Made by a program: the position numbers and the translations under genes | Notes under the pieces: model-generated | The model's database searches: none | What the model saw: only the letters and a program-made list of their open reading frames with translations | What the model was told of the DNA's origin: nothing | In this document: positions 22,052 to 33,086 of the stretch, piece after piece | How positions within the stretch are numbered: the first letter of the stretch is position 1 | Layout: each line of letters starts with the position of its first letter | Source of the DNA: Ilex aquifolium | Taxonomy: Eukaryota > Streptophyta > Magnoliopsida > Aquifoliales > Aquifoliaceae | DNA length: 64,000 nucleotides | Reading direction: 5' to 3' | Assembly (NCBI GenBank): GCA_951799425.1 | Contig: OX637405.1 | Location: 16,031,089-16,095,088 of the forward strand

Positions 22052-22057
22052 AAGGAC

Positions 22058-23059
22058 TCATCGAATCAAGCGTGGCTTGGCATCCTTTATCAAAATTAAA
22101 TACTTAATGATAGAATGATCTGTGAACACTATCACCTTTGTACCAATGAGATAAGATCGGAATTTGTCAAAAGTAAAAACAACTGCTAATAATTCTTTCT
22201 CAGTGGTTGTGTAGTTGAGTTGTGCATCCGATAATGTTTTGCTAGCATAATAGATGGCATGAAGCATTTTTTCTTTACGTTGGCCTAAAACTGGGCCAAC
22301 CGCAAAGTCGCTAGCATCGCACATTAACTCAAACGACAAATCCCAATTTGGTGCAACTATCACGGGAGCAGTTATGAGCTTATTTTTCAACACCTCAAAG
22401 GCCTCTAGGCAAGCCTTATCAAACTTAAAGGGCACGTCTTTCTCTAAAAAGTTACACAGAGGCTTTGTGATCTTGGAAAAGTCCTTTATGAATCGCCTAT
22501 AAAATCCTGCATGGCCCAAAAAACTCCGAATTCCCTTGACTAATGTTGGTGGTGATAGTTTTTCAATAGTCTCTATTTTTGCCCCATCCACCTCTATGCC
22601 ATTAGCAGAAACTTTGTGCCCCAAAATAATACCTTCTTGAACCATGAAGTGACATTTTTCCCAGTTTAACACCAAGTTTGTTTCCACACATCTTTTCAGC
22701 ACAAGAGTTAGGTTCTCTAAACATAGGTCAAAGCTATCTCCAAATACCAAAAAATCATCCATAAATACCTCAAGATTTTGCTTGACCATGTCGGAGAATA
22801 TTGCCATCATGCATCGTTGAAACATTGCAGGTGCGTTGCATAATCCAAAAGGCATCCTCCGGAATGCAAAGGTTCCATAGGGGCAGGTAAACGTAGTCTT
22901 CTCATGATCCTCGGGTGCTATTGCGATCTGATTATAGCCGGAATAACCATCCAATAGACAATAGAATTCATGCTCAGCCAATCTATCAAGCATCTGATCA
23001 ATGAATGGTAGAGGAAAGTGATCTTTTTGAGTTGCCTTATTGAGTTTGCGATAATCCAT
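22058..23059 (-). pseudogene. Element C reverse transcriptase and RNase H
   Basis: 333 codons without internal stop but with stops at both edges. RT motifs: DYRKLNKATQKDHFPLPFID, CLLDGYSGYNQIAIAPEDHE, YGTFAFRRMPFGLCNAPAMF and catalytic FMDDFLVFG. RNase [26 protein letters not shown] and VFTDHSIIKYL provide the expected Asp, Glu and Asp. The 5' edge is a TGA in the Trp codon before RVCMDY, the same codon that is TGA in element A. Athila lineage by these motifs. Confidence 0.85.
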
Positions 23060-23521
23060 ACATACTCGTCACCCAGTCACTGTCCGTGTTGGCATTAACT
23101 CGTTGTTCTTATTGGACACTACCGTCATGCCTCCTTTCTTCGGAACACATTGAACTGGACTAACGCATGAATTGTCTAAGATAGGGTATACGATTCCGGC
23201 ATCCAACCACTTGATGATTTCTTTCTTGACTACCTCCTTCATGATAGGATTTAATCGGCATTGTTGCTCAATCACGGGCTTAGCATCATCTTCAAGCAGA
23301 ATTTTGTGCATACAAATTTAGGGACTAATGCCCTTAATATCTGCAATAGACCATCCTAAAGTCGTTTTGTACTCACGAAGGAATCGCAGCAGCTTACTTT
23401 CCTAAAATTCATCAAGTGAAGCAGAAACAATAATAGGTAAAGTAAAAGAGTCACCCAAATACGCATCCCGTAGATGATATGGAAGAGGTTTAAGCTCCAA
23501 TATAGGTGGTTCTTCCAAATA
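23060..23521 (-). pseudogene. Element C protease-RT connection and RT N terminus, with stops
   Basis: The segment PILELKPLPYHLRDAYLG, then LGWSIADIKGISP and KILLEDDAKPVIEQQCRLNP matches the same region of elements A and B. Stops interrupt it near 23403, 23322 and 23068. No function is expected. Confidence 0.75.
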
Positions 23522-24100
23522 TTACTTTGCACAAGTAGAGCTTCCTGAATGATCCAAAGTCTCAAACTGTTGCTTAAACTTGACAACCCGTGGAGAAACA
23601 TTCAACCACTGTACATACTCTAGAGGAGCCGGGTAGTCCGAAGCAGTGGGACTAACCAGTGATGTCTCAAGGGGATCTGAAATACAACTTCCTACGAATA
23701 TATCATTTATTGCATCTTTCACCAAATCAACCCGAAAATATTCTTCCGCTTCTTTAGAAAATTTCATAGCTGAAAATACATTAAATGTCACCTCTTGATC
23801 TTGGACTCGCATAGTTAGCTCACATTTCTGTACATCGATAAGTGTTCTTCCTATTGCTAAGAATGGTCGCCCAAGAATAATAGGTATTTCCCTATCTTCC
23901 TCACAATCTAAGACTATGAAATCAGCTGAAAAAATGAACTTATCCACTTTAACTAGAACATCATCAACTATGCCCCTTGGATAAGTGAGTGATCTATCTG
24001 CTAGTTGCAATGTAACATTGGTAGGCTTTGCTTCATTCAAACCCAATTGCTGATATATTGAGAGCGGCATTAAGTTACTACTAGCTCCCAATTCACACAA
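23522..24100 (-). pseudogene. Element C protease, active-site Asp replaced
   Basis: About 190 codons with a retropepsin-like fold region: LGASSNLMPLSIYQQLGL, VTLQLADRSLTYPRGIVDDV, IPIILGRPFLAIGRTLIDV. The catalytic motif reads CELGAS where CDLGAS is expected, i.e. Glu for the catalytic Asp, which should abolish activity. The frame ends at TAA at 23522. A stop at about 24115 separates it from upstream gag. Confidence 0.78.
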
Positions 24101-24115
24101 TGCTTTCCCAAAAAA

Positions 24116-24691
24116 CTAGCTGCCTATTGTGCATGGAATTGTAAAGCTACCTGGATCTTTGAGCTTTGGTGGTAGCTTCTTTTGAAGGATAGCACTACAC
24201 TCCTCTGTAAGTGCCACTGTCTCAAAATCACCTAGTTTTCTCTTCCTTGACAAAATTTCCTTCATAAATTTCACATAGCTAGGCATCTGCTCCAATGTAT
24301 TTGCGAAAGGGATATTAATTTGGAGCTTCTTGAATACTTCCAAAAATTTTGAGAATTGCTTATCCAACTTCTTTTTCTGCAAACGTTGTGGAAACGGTAC
24401 GGGAGGCACAATAAGACTCTGCTTGCCTTCATCAGAATTTACCACTGGATCTTCTTCCTTCTTTTCATGTTTCACATTCTTGCTATCTCTATCTTCATCC
24501 TTACTATCTTGTCCAAATGATTGTTTTGGAGTTCCACCAACAACTTCAGATAGTTCTTTTTCGCTTCGTAATGTAATAGTCTTGCAGTGCTCCTTTCCTT
24601 CTCTCTTAGGATTGATCTCCATATCACTAGGTAAAGTGCCTTGAGGTCGGTTGTTAATGGCATTAGCAAGCTGACCCATTTGATTTTCCAT
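24116..24691 (-). pseudogene. Element C gag C terminus and linker to protease
   Basis: MENQMGQLANAINNRPQGTL is the segment that follows the zinc knuckle in Athila Gag, then SDMEINPKREGKEHCKTITL, a Lys/Glu/Asp-rich linker, and VFKKLQINIPFANTLEQMPS. It is a single frame of 191 codons bounded by stops on both sides. Confidence 0.75.
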
Positions 24692-24694
24692 TTT

Positions 24695-25903
24695 TCAAAT
24701 TGATACTTCCTGACTGTTTATCCTGATCTCATTCTGTGCTATATACCTGGAAAGCAATTCCTCTAAATTCGACTTCTTTTCCTGCTGTGGTGGAGCTTGA
24801 TTCTGAAAACCTGGTGGGTATGATTGTCTTGGAGCAGAGGTTTGGGCTTGATTATTATTCCATGAAAAGCCCGGATGATTCCTCCAACCAGGGTTATAAT
24901 TTTTGGAATTATTATTATATTGTTGTCTATTGTGGTTACCAATGTATTGTACCGACTCTGGATTAATTGCACAGTGATCACTCGGATGGTTCCCTGCACA
25001 CAATTCACAGACAACTGCCACACTCTGAATAGGCTGCACCCCTAGAGCATCAATCTTCTTTGATAACGTAGCAACCTGTGCAGCCAATGCAGTAACTGCA
25101 TCAACTTCATAAATCCCTGCTACCTTTGGTTGATTGATCCTAGTAGAGGGCCACTGATAATTGTTGGCAGCCATCGTCTCCAATAACTCGTAGGCTTCAT
25201 CGAAATTCTTCCCCACCAATGCCCCTCCTACAGCTGCATCGATACTAGTTCGGGTAGCACTAAATAACCCGTTGTAGAACGTTTGAACTTGCAACCAATT
25301 AGGAATACCATGGTGAGGGCATTTTCAGAGTAAGTCTTTGAATCGATCCCAAGCTTCATAGAGAGTCTCAGAATCATACTGTGCGAATGAAGTGATATCG
25401 TTCCTCATCGTTACAGTTTTAGCTGGTGGAAAGAATTTAGCTAAGAAATTTTGAGCTAACTCTGACCACGTAGTCATAGAACCCGACGGCAATGAATGTA
25501 ACCAACTCTTCGTCTTATCACGAAGTGAGAAAAGGAAAAGTCGGAGTCTAATCGCATCTTCAGAAACTCCCATTGTATCTGAATGTGTCGCATATCTCCA
25601 GAAAACTCACCAAATGATCGTTTGGGTCATCGTTAGGCAAACTCCCAAACTGCACTGAATTCTGAATCATTTGATGGTACCCGGGTTGATCTCGAAATTG
25701 TTTGCTTGAATTGCGGGCCTTTGAATGCTCGATTGTATTTCCGTCACAAACGGCATAGCATAATCCCTTAACGATTTTTGTTCATCTTCAACCATAGCTT
25801 CTTGGTTGTTTACTTCTTGACATTGTTTTCGCAAGTTTCGGAGCCTTCTTTCGATTTCGTCTTCGTACGGTAGTAGCTCCTGACCTGTAGATCGTGTTTG
25901 CAT
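24695..25903 (-). pseudogene. Element C gag (capsid and nucleocapsid), frameshifted
   Basis: Starts with ATG at 25903 (MQTRSTGQELLPYEDEIERR). Capsid core: DHLVSFLEICDTFRYNG, LRLFLFSLRDKTKSWLHSLP, WSELAQNFLAKFFPP. Nucleocapsid: one CCHC knuckle, CELCAGNHPSDHC, near 24985. Frameshifts fall near 25668 and 25575, and a stop lies near 25324 (before KCPHHG). The tail is Gln/Asn-rich. It is broken by a few recent changes rather than deep decay. Confidence 0.8.
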
Positions 25904-25947
25904 ACAAAATTCAAGAGTGCTTGCGAAAACAATTAAAACATAAAATT

Positions 25948-26400
25948 ACCTCCAAACTTAAATCTTTGCTTGTCCTCAAGCAAAATACTAAGAACAAAAA
26001 CTATAAAAAATTAACCCTAACAACCAACTACTCAAACAATGGATGAATATGAATCTGAATAATGGCCCCAAAAGTTACTACAAATAATAATTCACGGGAA
26101 ACTTCAAAACAATGCAAAGTCCAACATCTCAACATACTCCTTAATTTTACCTCTGCTCATGACCCTTTAAATACATGTGCAAATTCGAACTGTTTAAACT
26201 AATCATCACCCGGATAAATTTACGTAGTCAAGTGCTCCATAAGAGATACTCAATATCAACTCTATGAACTTACGTTTCACATCATCCTCTGCTAATTAAG
26301 GCAAAACGTATAACTATAAGGTACAAAGATTTTTTTGTTTATTTTCATCTCTCTTTTCATCTCTCTTTTTTTTTTCGTCCGTTCGGTGAGTGCATTTTAT
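25948..26400 (-). repeat. Misplaced direct copy of the C 3' UTR upstream of gag
   Basis: Matches 16380-16830 almost base for base and in the same orientation, including the hairpin TTTGCTTG-TCCT-CAAGCAAA (25965-25984). It ends in GTGAGTGCATTTTAT at 26400, where LTR sequence starts abruptly. It stands where the primer site and leader should be. Confidence 0.82.
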
Positions 26401-27441
26401 TAACTAAGACTTCAAAATTATTTATCAAACCTCTTTCGATAGTAAGATAAACATATCTCTCCCAATTAAATTACTATATTCCTATGCAAAATAAGTTGGA
26501 GTAGATTCATTAAGTTTAAACTCTCATAAAAGTTACACACGTCATATAGGTATATTCCTATCCTATACACAAACTCAGCTATTCAATCCTAAGAAGAATC
26601 AACCAGACGCATGTTATCATATTCCGATCTATCCCTATAATTCATCTCCCAATTTCATCTAGGGAATCAAATTAATTGGTGGCCACACAAACATATATTA
26701 AGCACAAAATATGATAAACAACTCATAAATGATCAATAAGAACTAGAAACGAGAGTAGATCAATTTAACTAAACATTAGGTTCCGTTGCAATCTTAATAA
26801 AAATTTAGTTCATAATGTAATTGAAAAACATCATCCTCAAATTAAACAACATCTCAAAAAATCAAGAACTAAATGTAAGAGAAAAGGAATGAAAACTTAG
26901 TTACAATATTCAATCTCTCTCTAGCCTTCAATCCCGATTTTCTTCGCGTCGCTTCCTTCGATTCTTGCCTTCAATTCTCTATCAATCCTTGGTCCTTTTT
27001 CTATGATAGCAGCCCCCAAAATCAGTATTCTTACATCCCCACTCAAACCCTAGCATATATGAGGAATTAGAGTTCAATTTCGGCTAAAAAACAAGCCCAA
27101 ATTCACGTCCAGAGCCAACACACGCGCAGCAGCGCTTAAAATCAGCGTAGGGGCGCTGAGTTACTCCTTTTCAAGCGTAGGGGCGCTAGTCCTAGCGCAG
27201 CTGCGCTGATCCCTTTTTAAGCCTAGAGCTTACCTTGTTGCTTAGCCTTAAAAAATCCAACACTTAGACTCCAAATTGACCTTGTTTCCTACCAAATGTT
27301 CTTGTTTCCTTCCAAATGATGATCCCTAAAAAATAACATCAAAACACACAAAACAAATAAAAATGAACATAAAATCATTGAAAACTTATAATTTCATCAA
27401 GTCGAAAATACTCAATTCGTAGGTATAAAACCCACTTATCA
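26401..27441 (-). repeat. Truncated 5' LTR of element C
   Basis: Matches 15331-16372 of the other LTR. The equivalent of 15023-15330, i.e. the sense 3' end of the LTR, is absent. It ends ...CCCACTTATCA, followed by the TSD GCCAT. The palindrome AGCGCAGCTGCGCT lies near 27195-27210. Confidence 0.85.
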
Positions 27442-27446
27442 GCCAT

Positions 27447-28105
27447 GCTGGTTTTTATCGTCGTTTTATAAAGGACTTTAGTGCATTGGCTCAACCCATG
27501 ACCAATTTGTTGTCCAAGGATGTCCCATTTGTGTGGTCGGATAATTGTGAGGCTTCATTTAAAAAACTGAAAAGCATGCTCACTGCACCTCTAATTATGC
27601 GATCACCCAAGTGGGACTTACCATTTGAGCTCATGTGCGACACGAGTGATTACGCGGTTGGCACTATGTTAGGTCAAAGGGAAGACAATAGACCTTATGT
27701 AATATACTATGCTAGTAATACTCTTAATGAAACACAAATGAATTATACCACCACTGAAAAAGAGTTACTAGTTGTAGTATTTGCATTGGATAAATTTCGG
27801 TCTTACATCATTGGTTCACCTATAGTAGTCTATACCGATCACTCTACTTTGAAGTATCTTTTGTCTAAGCAGGATGCAAAACTGAGACTTATTAGGCGGA
27901 TACTCCTCTTACAAGAATTCAACTTAACAATCAAAGACAAAAAAAGAGTTGAGAACGTGGTGGCGGACCATTTATCCCGACTTGTGGTTCAAGATGCCGA
28001 TGAGCATATTCCAATCCCTGACTCTTTTCTTGACGAACACTTATTATCTATTCATTCTACTCGTCCTTGGTATGCTGACATAGGCAGAGGTTTATGGAGG
28101 ATGTG
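27447..28105 (+). pseudogene. Element A RT end and RNase H
   Basis: Resumes from 15022 with [12 protein letters not shown]. RNase H motifs: [48 protein letters not shown], then [10 protein letters not shown]. Expected catalytic acidic residues are present. The frame continues to 28105 and ends at TGA after a frameshift relative to the integrase. Confidence 0.82.
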
Positions 28106-28706
28106 AATTACTTTTACTTCGACAACCCGTACTTGTTCAAGTACTTCCCTGACCAACTCATGAGGAGATGCGTACCTGAGAATGAACAATGGGACGTCCT
28201 TGCATTTTTCCATTCCGAAAAGTGTGGTGGGCACTTCTTCCAAGAAGACTTCGACAAAGGTTTTACAATCAGGTATTTATTGGAACTCATTAATCAAAGA
28301 CTGTGTTTCTTTCTGTAAAGAATGTGATAGGTGCCAACGTTTGGGTAATGTGACCCGGAGGAACATGGTGCCCCTTTTTCCTGTACTTGTTATCGAGAAA
28401 TTAGACTGTTAGGGCATCGACTTTATGGGTCCCTTCCCCGTGTCGTTTGGCTACCTGTACATTCTGCTGGCAGTGGACTATGTGTCCAAATGGGTGGAGG
28501 CTATCCCAACCAAGACCAATGACCACCGGGTTGTGATCAAGTTTTTGAAAGAAAATATTTTTTTGAGGTTCGGGATGTCTCGTGCAATGATAAGAGATGG
28601 TTGTTCGCATTTTTGTAATAGGCCATTTGCATCTTTAATGCATAAGTATGGCGTCACACACAAGATGTCCACCACTTATCACAAATCAATGGCCAAGCCG
28701 AGTTGG
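28094..28706 (+). pseudogene. Element A integrase, truncated by element B
   Basis: Zinc region RRCVPENEQWDVLAFFHSEK and CKECDRCQRLGN in two frames (frameshift near 28240). A TAG near 28410 interrupts it before [17 protein letters not shown] (first Asp). The second Asp region reads AMIRDGCSHFCNRPF. It stops at TTYHKSMAKPSW, before the catalytic Glu, where the LTR of element B begins at 28707. Confidence 0.8.
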
Positions 28707-30440
28707 TGATTAACACAAAATATTGCATAGTTTATATGGTTGCTATGCCCTTTTTATACTTGCTTTTGTTGTGAATTTGGGGAGAAATGCGTTTGATCTA
28801 CTCTTTAATGAAATCTTGTGTGAATGTAGGTGAAGAATTGCAAATGGCTTGAGTTAAGCCCCCATTGAAGTGCTTAAAGACAATGGAGTTGAAGGAATAG
28901 CTTAAAGGAAGGATTGGAAGGTGAAGAAACTAAGTTAAATGCAAATTGGATGAATACCTTCCGGAAGGTTGGGTCATAAACCTTCCGGAAGGCCTGCACT
29001 TTGAATTGCCCAATGCCTTGCCAAAACCTTCCGGAAGATTTTGCCTTCTGGAATAAACCTTCCAGAAGGTTTACATTGACCTTCCGGAAGGTTTGGGCCA
29101 CCGTACAGCTTTCTTCTGTGTTCCTGCATAAACCTTCCGGAAGGTTTTGCCCAGAATTGCCTGACAGCCTGCAACTCAAGCTCTGCCACTTGGGGGTCCC
29201 ACCTAACATTCTCTCACTTGTCCCCTGACATCCCTTACACATCTACATGCCTCCCATTACCTAGGCTTGTACTTTGGTGGCTCAAGCATTAATGAGGAGG
29301 AGAGAGAAGAGGGAAGCCTGGGAAGTGCAGGCTAGGCTTGTCCTAGCATGCCTAAAGCCATCAGCTCAGCCTCCTATGGATGGGAGGCCTGTCACACACC
29401 TAGGGGAACCTCCATGGATGAAAAATGGAAGCATTGATTACACATTATTCGGATTGTAGAGCATTGTAGAGAGAGAAGCTCAAGGAAGAAGATATAGTTT
29501 TAGAGAGAGAAAGCTTAGATTTTTGCATTTCTTCTATTCATTTCACTTGTAATCTTCTGTGAGAGTCTTGTAAGATTCATTTATTGCACTTAATGTCATT
29601 TATTACAAGTGTAATGTAAGTTTAGTTAAGTATCTTTCAATCTACCATTGTTACATGCAAGTTTTACATTTCAAGTTTTTTAGTTGGGTATTAAATACAC
29701 TTATTGTTGTAGTTTCACTTCTCTTCTCTTGAATGCAAGTTTAACTTCCATTTCAATACCATGTCTCATTACACATTGTATGTTCTTGCATTAAATATGA
29801 GTAGCTAAGCTTTTAGTTGGCTAATCCAAGAGAGAACTCCCATTGGGTATGCTAAATCAACTCTTTTTCATTCCTCCTCGTAGTGTAAGACGGTCTGGTT
29901 TGACTAGGTTGAGTGTGGACGGGGCTGTGAGTTCTTGATACACCGTAGACTTGTCATGGGGTATGCTTGAATCCTCACCTCCATTTAGTCCCGCGCTTCC
30001 TATGAATCAATCGAACGTCTAGGCATCATTGGAAGAATGTCTTGAGTTGATTTGGCATTCCTATTGGAATGACCTCTTTGGATGAGCCAACACTTGTTTC
30101 CATTTCATTTTCATCAAAAACACAATTCACCAAAACAAATATTCAAATGATTTTTACACTTTTCCTTTTTCACCAAAATGACCTTCAAAACAATTCACCT
30201 TCATTCCCTGAGGAGACGACAATGGAATACGAATTTCAAGTAAAACATGACACTCGAAAGTCTCTCTGTGCTTGCGGAGCACTTTTTTTCATACACAGAC
30301 ACACATATTTCATCCCACACACACGTTTAACCCATTTCTTGCATCATTCCGAGGGAGAGTGACACTCACATATCCGTATAAGCCATACACATATTACGGG
30401 ATGATGTTCGGAGATTAGGGTCAATAGAATAAGTCAAGCA
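28707..30440 (+). repeat. 5' LTR of element B
   Basis: Starts TGATTAACACAAAATATTGC and ends ...AATAAGTCAAGCA, followed by the primer site. Homologous throughout to 2595-4312, with many substitutions. Carries a palindrome array at 28956-29146. Confidence 0.82.
28956..29146. promoter_or_regulatory. Palindrome array, TTCCGGAA (HSE-like) type, element B
   Basis: Units at about 28956, 28979, 29026, 29057, 29079 and 29131, plus TTCTGGAA at about 29046. All keep TTCnnGAA. The phrase TTTTGCCTTCTGGAA and the ending AGGTTTTGCCCAGAATT are shared with the chromovirus LTR at 38782-39095. Confidence 0.72.
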
Positions 30441-30444
30441 TTTT

Positions 30445-30462
30445 TGGCGTCGTTGTCGGGGA
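30445..30462 (+). other. Primer binding site of element B
   Basis: TGGCGTCGTTGTCGGGG follows the LTR end after four T residues. It is the tRNA-Asp-type site with two C-to-T-like changes compared with TGGCGCCGTTGCCGGGG. Confidence 0.8.
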
Positions 30463-30598
30463 AGGCAAAACGTTGAATTAAGAAGGTGATTTTCGGACAA
30501 GAGAGGTAAGTCACGTGAATTCTCATCACGAGCTGAGGTACGTTGCTCCATGTATATACTTTTGTTTACTTGTTTTTCAATTGTAGATATTATTTTGT

Positions 30599-32430
30599 AT
30601 GTGGGGACGGGATGACCAAAATAGATTGGTTAGGTGACCCTTAGGCTCCAACATGAATATTGACCAAGACCTACCCGAGATTGTTGGTGACAACTTTATG
30701 GATTTAGGTGCCAATCCTAATGCCCCACGGGGAGGAGGAGTGCAAGACCCTAGAATTCCAAACCCTAGAATGCATTTTTCTCCTAGGAATGAAGGGAACA
30801 ATATCCCCATTGATTCTCCGGAGAGGTTAATGCATGATTTTCTCCAACCCACACGTAGCACCACTCCCTCATGAATTCTCTTACCAGTCCAAGCTCATAC
30901 CTTCCTAGTTAAGCCGGGAATGTTGTAACTACTTCCTCAATTCCACGGAATTGAAAGAGAGAATCCTTATTTGCATATTAAGGAATTCGAGGATATAGTT
31001 GCAACCTTCCTCACTAATCATGCTATGGAAGACATAGCTTGCTTGAAATTGTTTCCCTTTTTCTTTAAGGACAAAACCAAAACTTGGTTGAATTCCTTGA
31101 GGCCTTGATCCATAACTTCTTGGGCACAAATGCTTTTCGAGTTTTTGAACAAATTTTTTCCGGTGCCTAAAACCCAATGAAAAATTTTATCATTGTTGGG
31201 ATCGCTACAAGGAATTGCTACAATCCATTCCACATCATGGTTTTGAATCATGGCAATTGGTGAGTTTCTTCTACGAAGGGATTGCACCGGGCCATCGACA
31301 ATTCATTGACATAATGTGCAATAGGGAGTTCTTAAACAACGATCCTGATGAGGCCCTAGAATACTTTAGTAAATTGGCACAAAATGCACAATCTTGGGAT
31401 ATTACGGATCCCACCGATGTACTGAAGTCTTTTCCGGGTAGTAGTTAACCAAGCGGGGGAGGTATGTATGATTTAAGGGACCAGGAAGATTTACTTTCCA
31501 AAATCGCCAAGTTATCTCAGAAATTGGAGAGTCCTGAGGTTAATAGGAGACATGAGGTGTCCAATGTCTCAAAGACTGAGGAGTTTTGTACTATCTGTGA
31601 GAGTGTTGAGCATTCCATATCGGAGTGCCCTAACATTCCGACACTTAAAGAAGTTTACCATGAGCAAGTCAATGCCTTTAACCAAAGTAGGCAATCAGTC
31701 TCCCCGCATTCTAACATTTACAATCCGGGTTGGAGTAATCACCCGAACTTTAGTTGGAAGAATGAGAACCCCACTCCTCACGGTTCTAATGCAAATTCAC
31801 CTCTCATGCCTCCTAAGCAAAATCAATACCAAGGTCAATCGTCTAGTACTCAATACCCCCGGTCTAATCCGCAAGGGTATTCACAAAACCCGTCTCCACA
31901 GAATTTTACCCAAGGTCCACCTCCACAAAATTTTGATCGACGAGGACCATCCAACCCATCCACATACCAACCTACCCATAAGAGGAATTTGGAGGATGTG
32001 GTTCATTCATTCATCCAAAGCCAAACCACCATCAACAACTAAACTGCCGCAGCTTTCAATGACATTCAGACCCAAATCACTAAATTGAAAAATTCCATAG
32101 GGACATCACAACAAGAGAAGGGAAAATTCCCCGTTCAACCCCAAGAAAACCCTAGAGGCCAACATGTTATTGAGTCATCTGAACCCACTAAAGAGAGTTG
32201 TGAGCAACTCAAGGCGGTCACCACCCTTCGGAGTGGCAAACAAATAGACAAAACCATTTTGCTAAAAGTCTCACCCAAAGCCACATTGCCAAAAGAGAAA
32301 GAGACTAAGGGTGACTCCGAGGGGGGTGAGGTGAGTGAAAGAGAATTTTTTTTTGATTTGAATGTACATGCATGTCCCATTCCGACTCCTTTTTTCCAAT
32401 CGTTTGAAGCCACACATGAAGGGGGCTAAC
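30599..32430 (+). pseudogene. Element B gag, broken
   Basis: Preferred start ATG 30599 (MWGRDDQNRLV, then TGA where A has CGA). Capsid and later parts are in several frames: FYEGIAPGHRQFIDIMCN, DPDEALEYFSKLAQNAQSWD, then one CCHC knuckle CTICESVEHSISEC (about 31585-31630) and a Pro/Gln-rich tail. Stops near 31446 and 32039 split the frame. The final linker SEGGEVSE ends with a frameshift near 32400. Confidence 0.78.
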
Positions 32431-33086
32431 TATTTTGATATCATTGAAATGTTCAAGCAGGTTAAGATCAACATCCCACTCCTTGATGCCATAAATCAAA
32501 TCCTGTCATGTGCCAAGATCTTGAAGGACTATGCATAGTGAAGAGAAAATTGAATGTTTACAATAAGACATTCCTCACTGAGCAAGTGAGCTCAATCTTG
32601 AGGACAAACACACCACCAAAATTCAAAGACCCCCGACTGCCCTACCATTTCCATTACAATAGGGAATTGTTGGGTGGAGTAAGCACTTCTTGATTTGGGG
32701 GCAAGTGTCAACTTCTTACCCTATTCGGTGTACCAACAACTCCAACTTAAAGAGTTGAAGCCAACCCCAATCACTCTTCAATTGGCAAAATGAAGCATTA
32801 GAACACCAAGGGGAGTAGTTGAGGATGTTTTAGTCCAAGTTGATAATTTTTATTTCCCTGTTGATTTTATTGGGCTTGAAACTCATGTGGTTGCTTACCC
32901 TAGCTCACAAATTCTTGTCATACTTGGTAGGTCATTCCTTGCTACTTCTAATGCCGTGATTAATTGCAAGAATGGACTTATGAAGCTCACTTTCGGGAAT
33001 ATGAAAGTGGACTTCAATGTTTTCAACTTGTGCAAGCAACCGGGAGATGATGAAGAGAGGTACATGAGATTAACCGAATTGACACA
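32431..33086 (+). pseudogene. Element B protease, frameshifted
   Basis: The retropepsin motif DLGASVNFLP can be read at about 32692-32721 and IPVILGR-like LVILGRSFLATSNAVINCKN at 32905-32965, but in different frames. Stops are present around 32537 and 32793. Compared with A, the DLGAS box is intact here. Confidence 0.7.

Larger units (their letters stand above)
15023..27441 (-). mobile_element. Element C: Athila-like Ty3/gypsy retrotransposon with third ORF
   Basis: TG...CA borders and TSD GCCAT. In sense order: truncated 5' LTR (26401-27441), misplaced copy of the 3' UTR (25948-26400), gag (25903 downwards), protease, RT/RNase H, integrase (to 20597), a 0.9 kb gap with a promoter-like segment, third ORF (19684-18470), PPT-like module, 3' UTR interrupted by a hAT element, PPT, 3' LTR (15023-16372). 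Integrase and third ORF are open; gag and PR/RT carry stops and frameshifts. No primer site is present. Confidence 0.88.
2595..28706 (+). mobile_element. Element A: Athila-like Ty3/gypsy retrotransposon, split twice and 3'-truncated
   Basis: Order: 5' LTR (2595-4312), tRNA-Asp-type primer site, gag, protease, RT, RNase H, integrase; the last is cut at 28706 by the LTR of element B. Two minus-strand elements sit inside it: N1 at 5847-12744 (TSD CCTAC at 5842-5846 and 12745-12749) and C at 15023-27441 (TSD GCCAT at 15018-15022 and 27442-27446). Removing both leaves about 6.8 kb. Many stops and frameshifts show it is dead. The RT signature (GYSGYNQI, FMDDF) and primer site place it in the Athila lineage. 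Confidence 0.85.

Noticed and set aside
2595-30440. LTRs at 2595-4312 and 28707-30440 as the two LTRs of a single element
   Set aside because: Both are followed by a primer site and gag, they are diverged, and the second begins inside the integrase of the first element.
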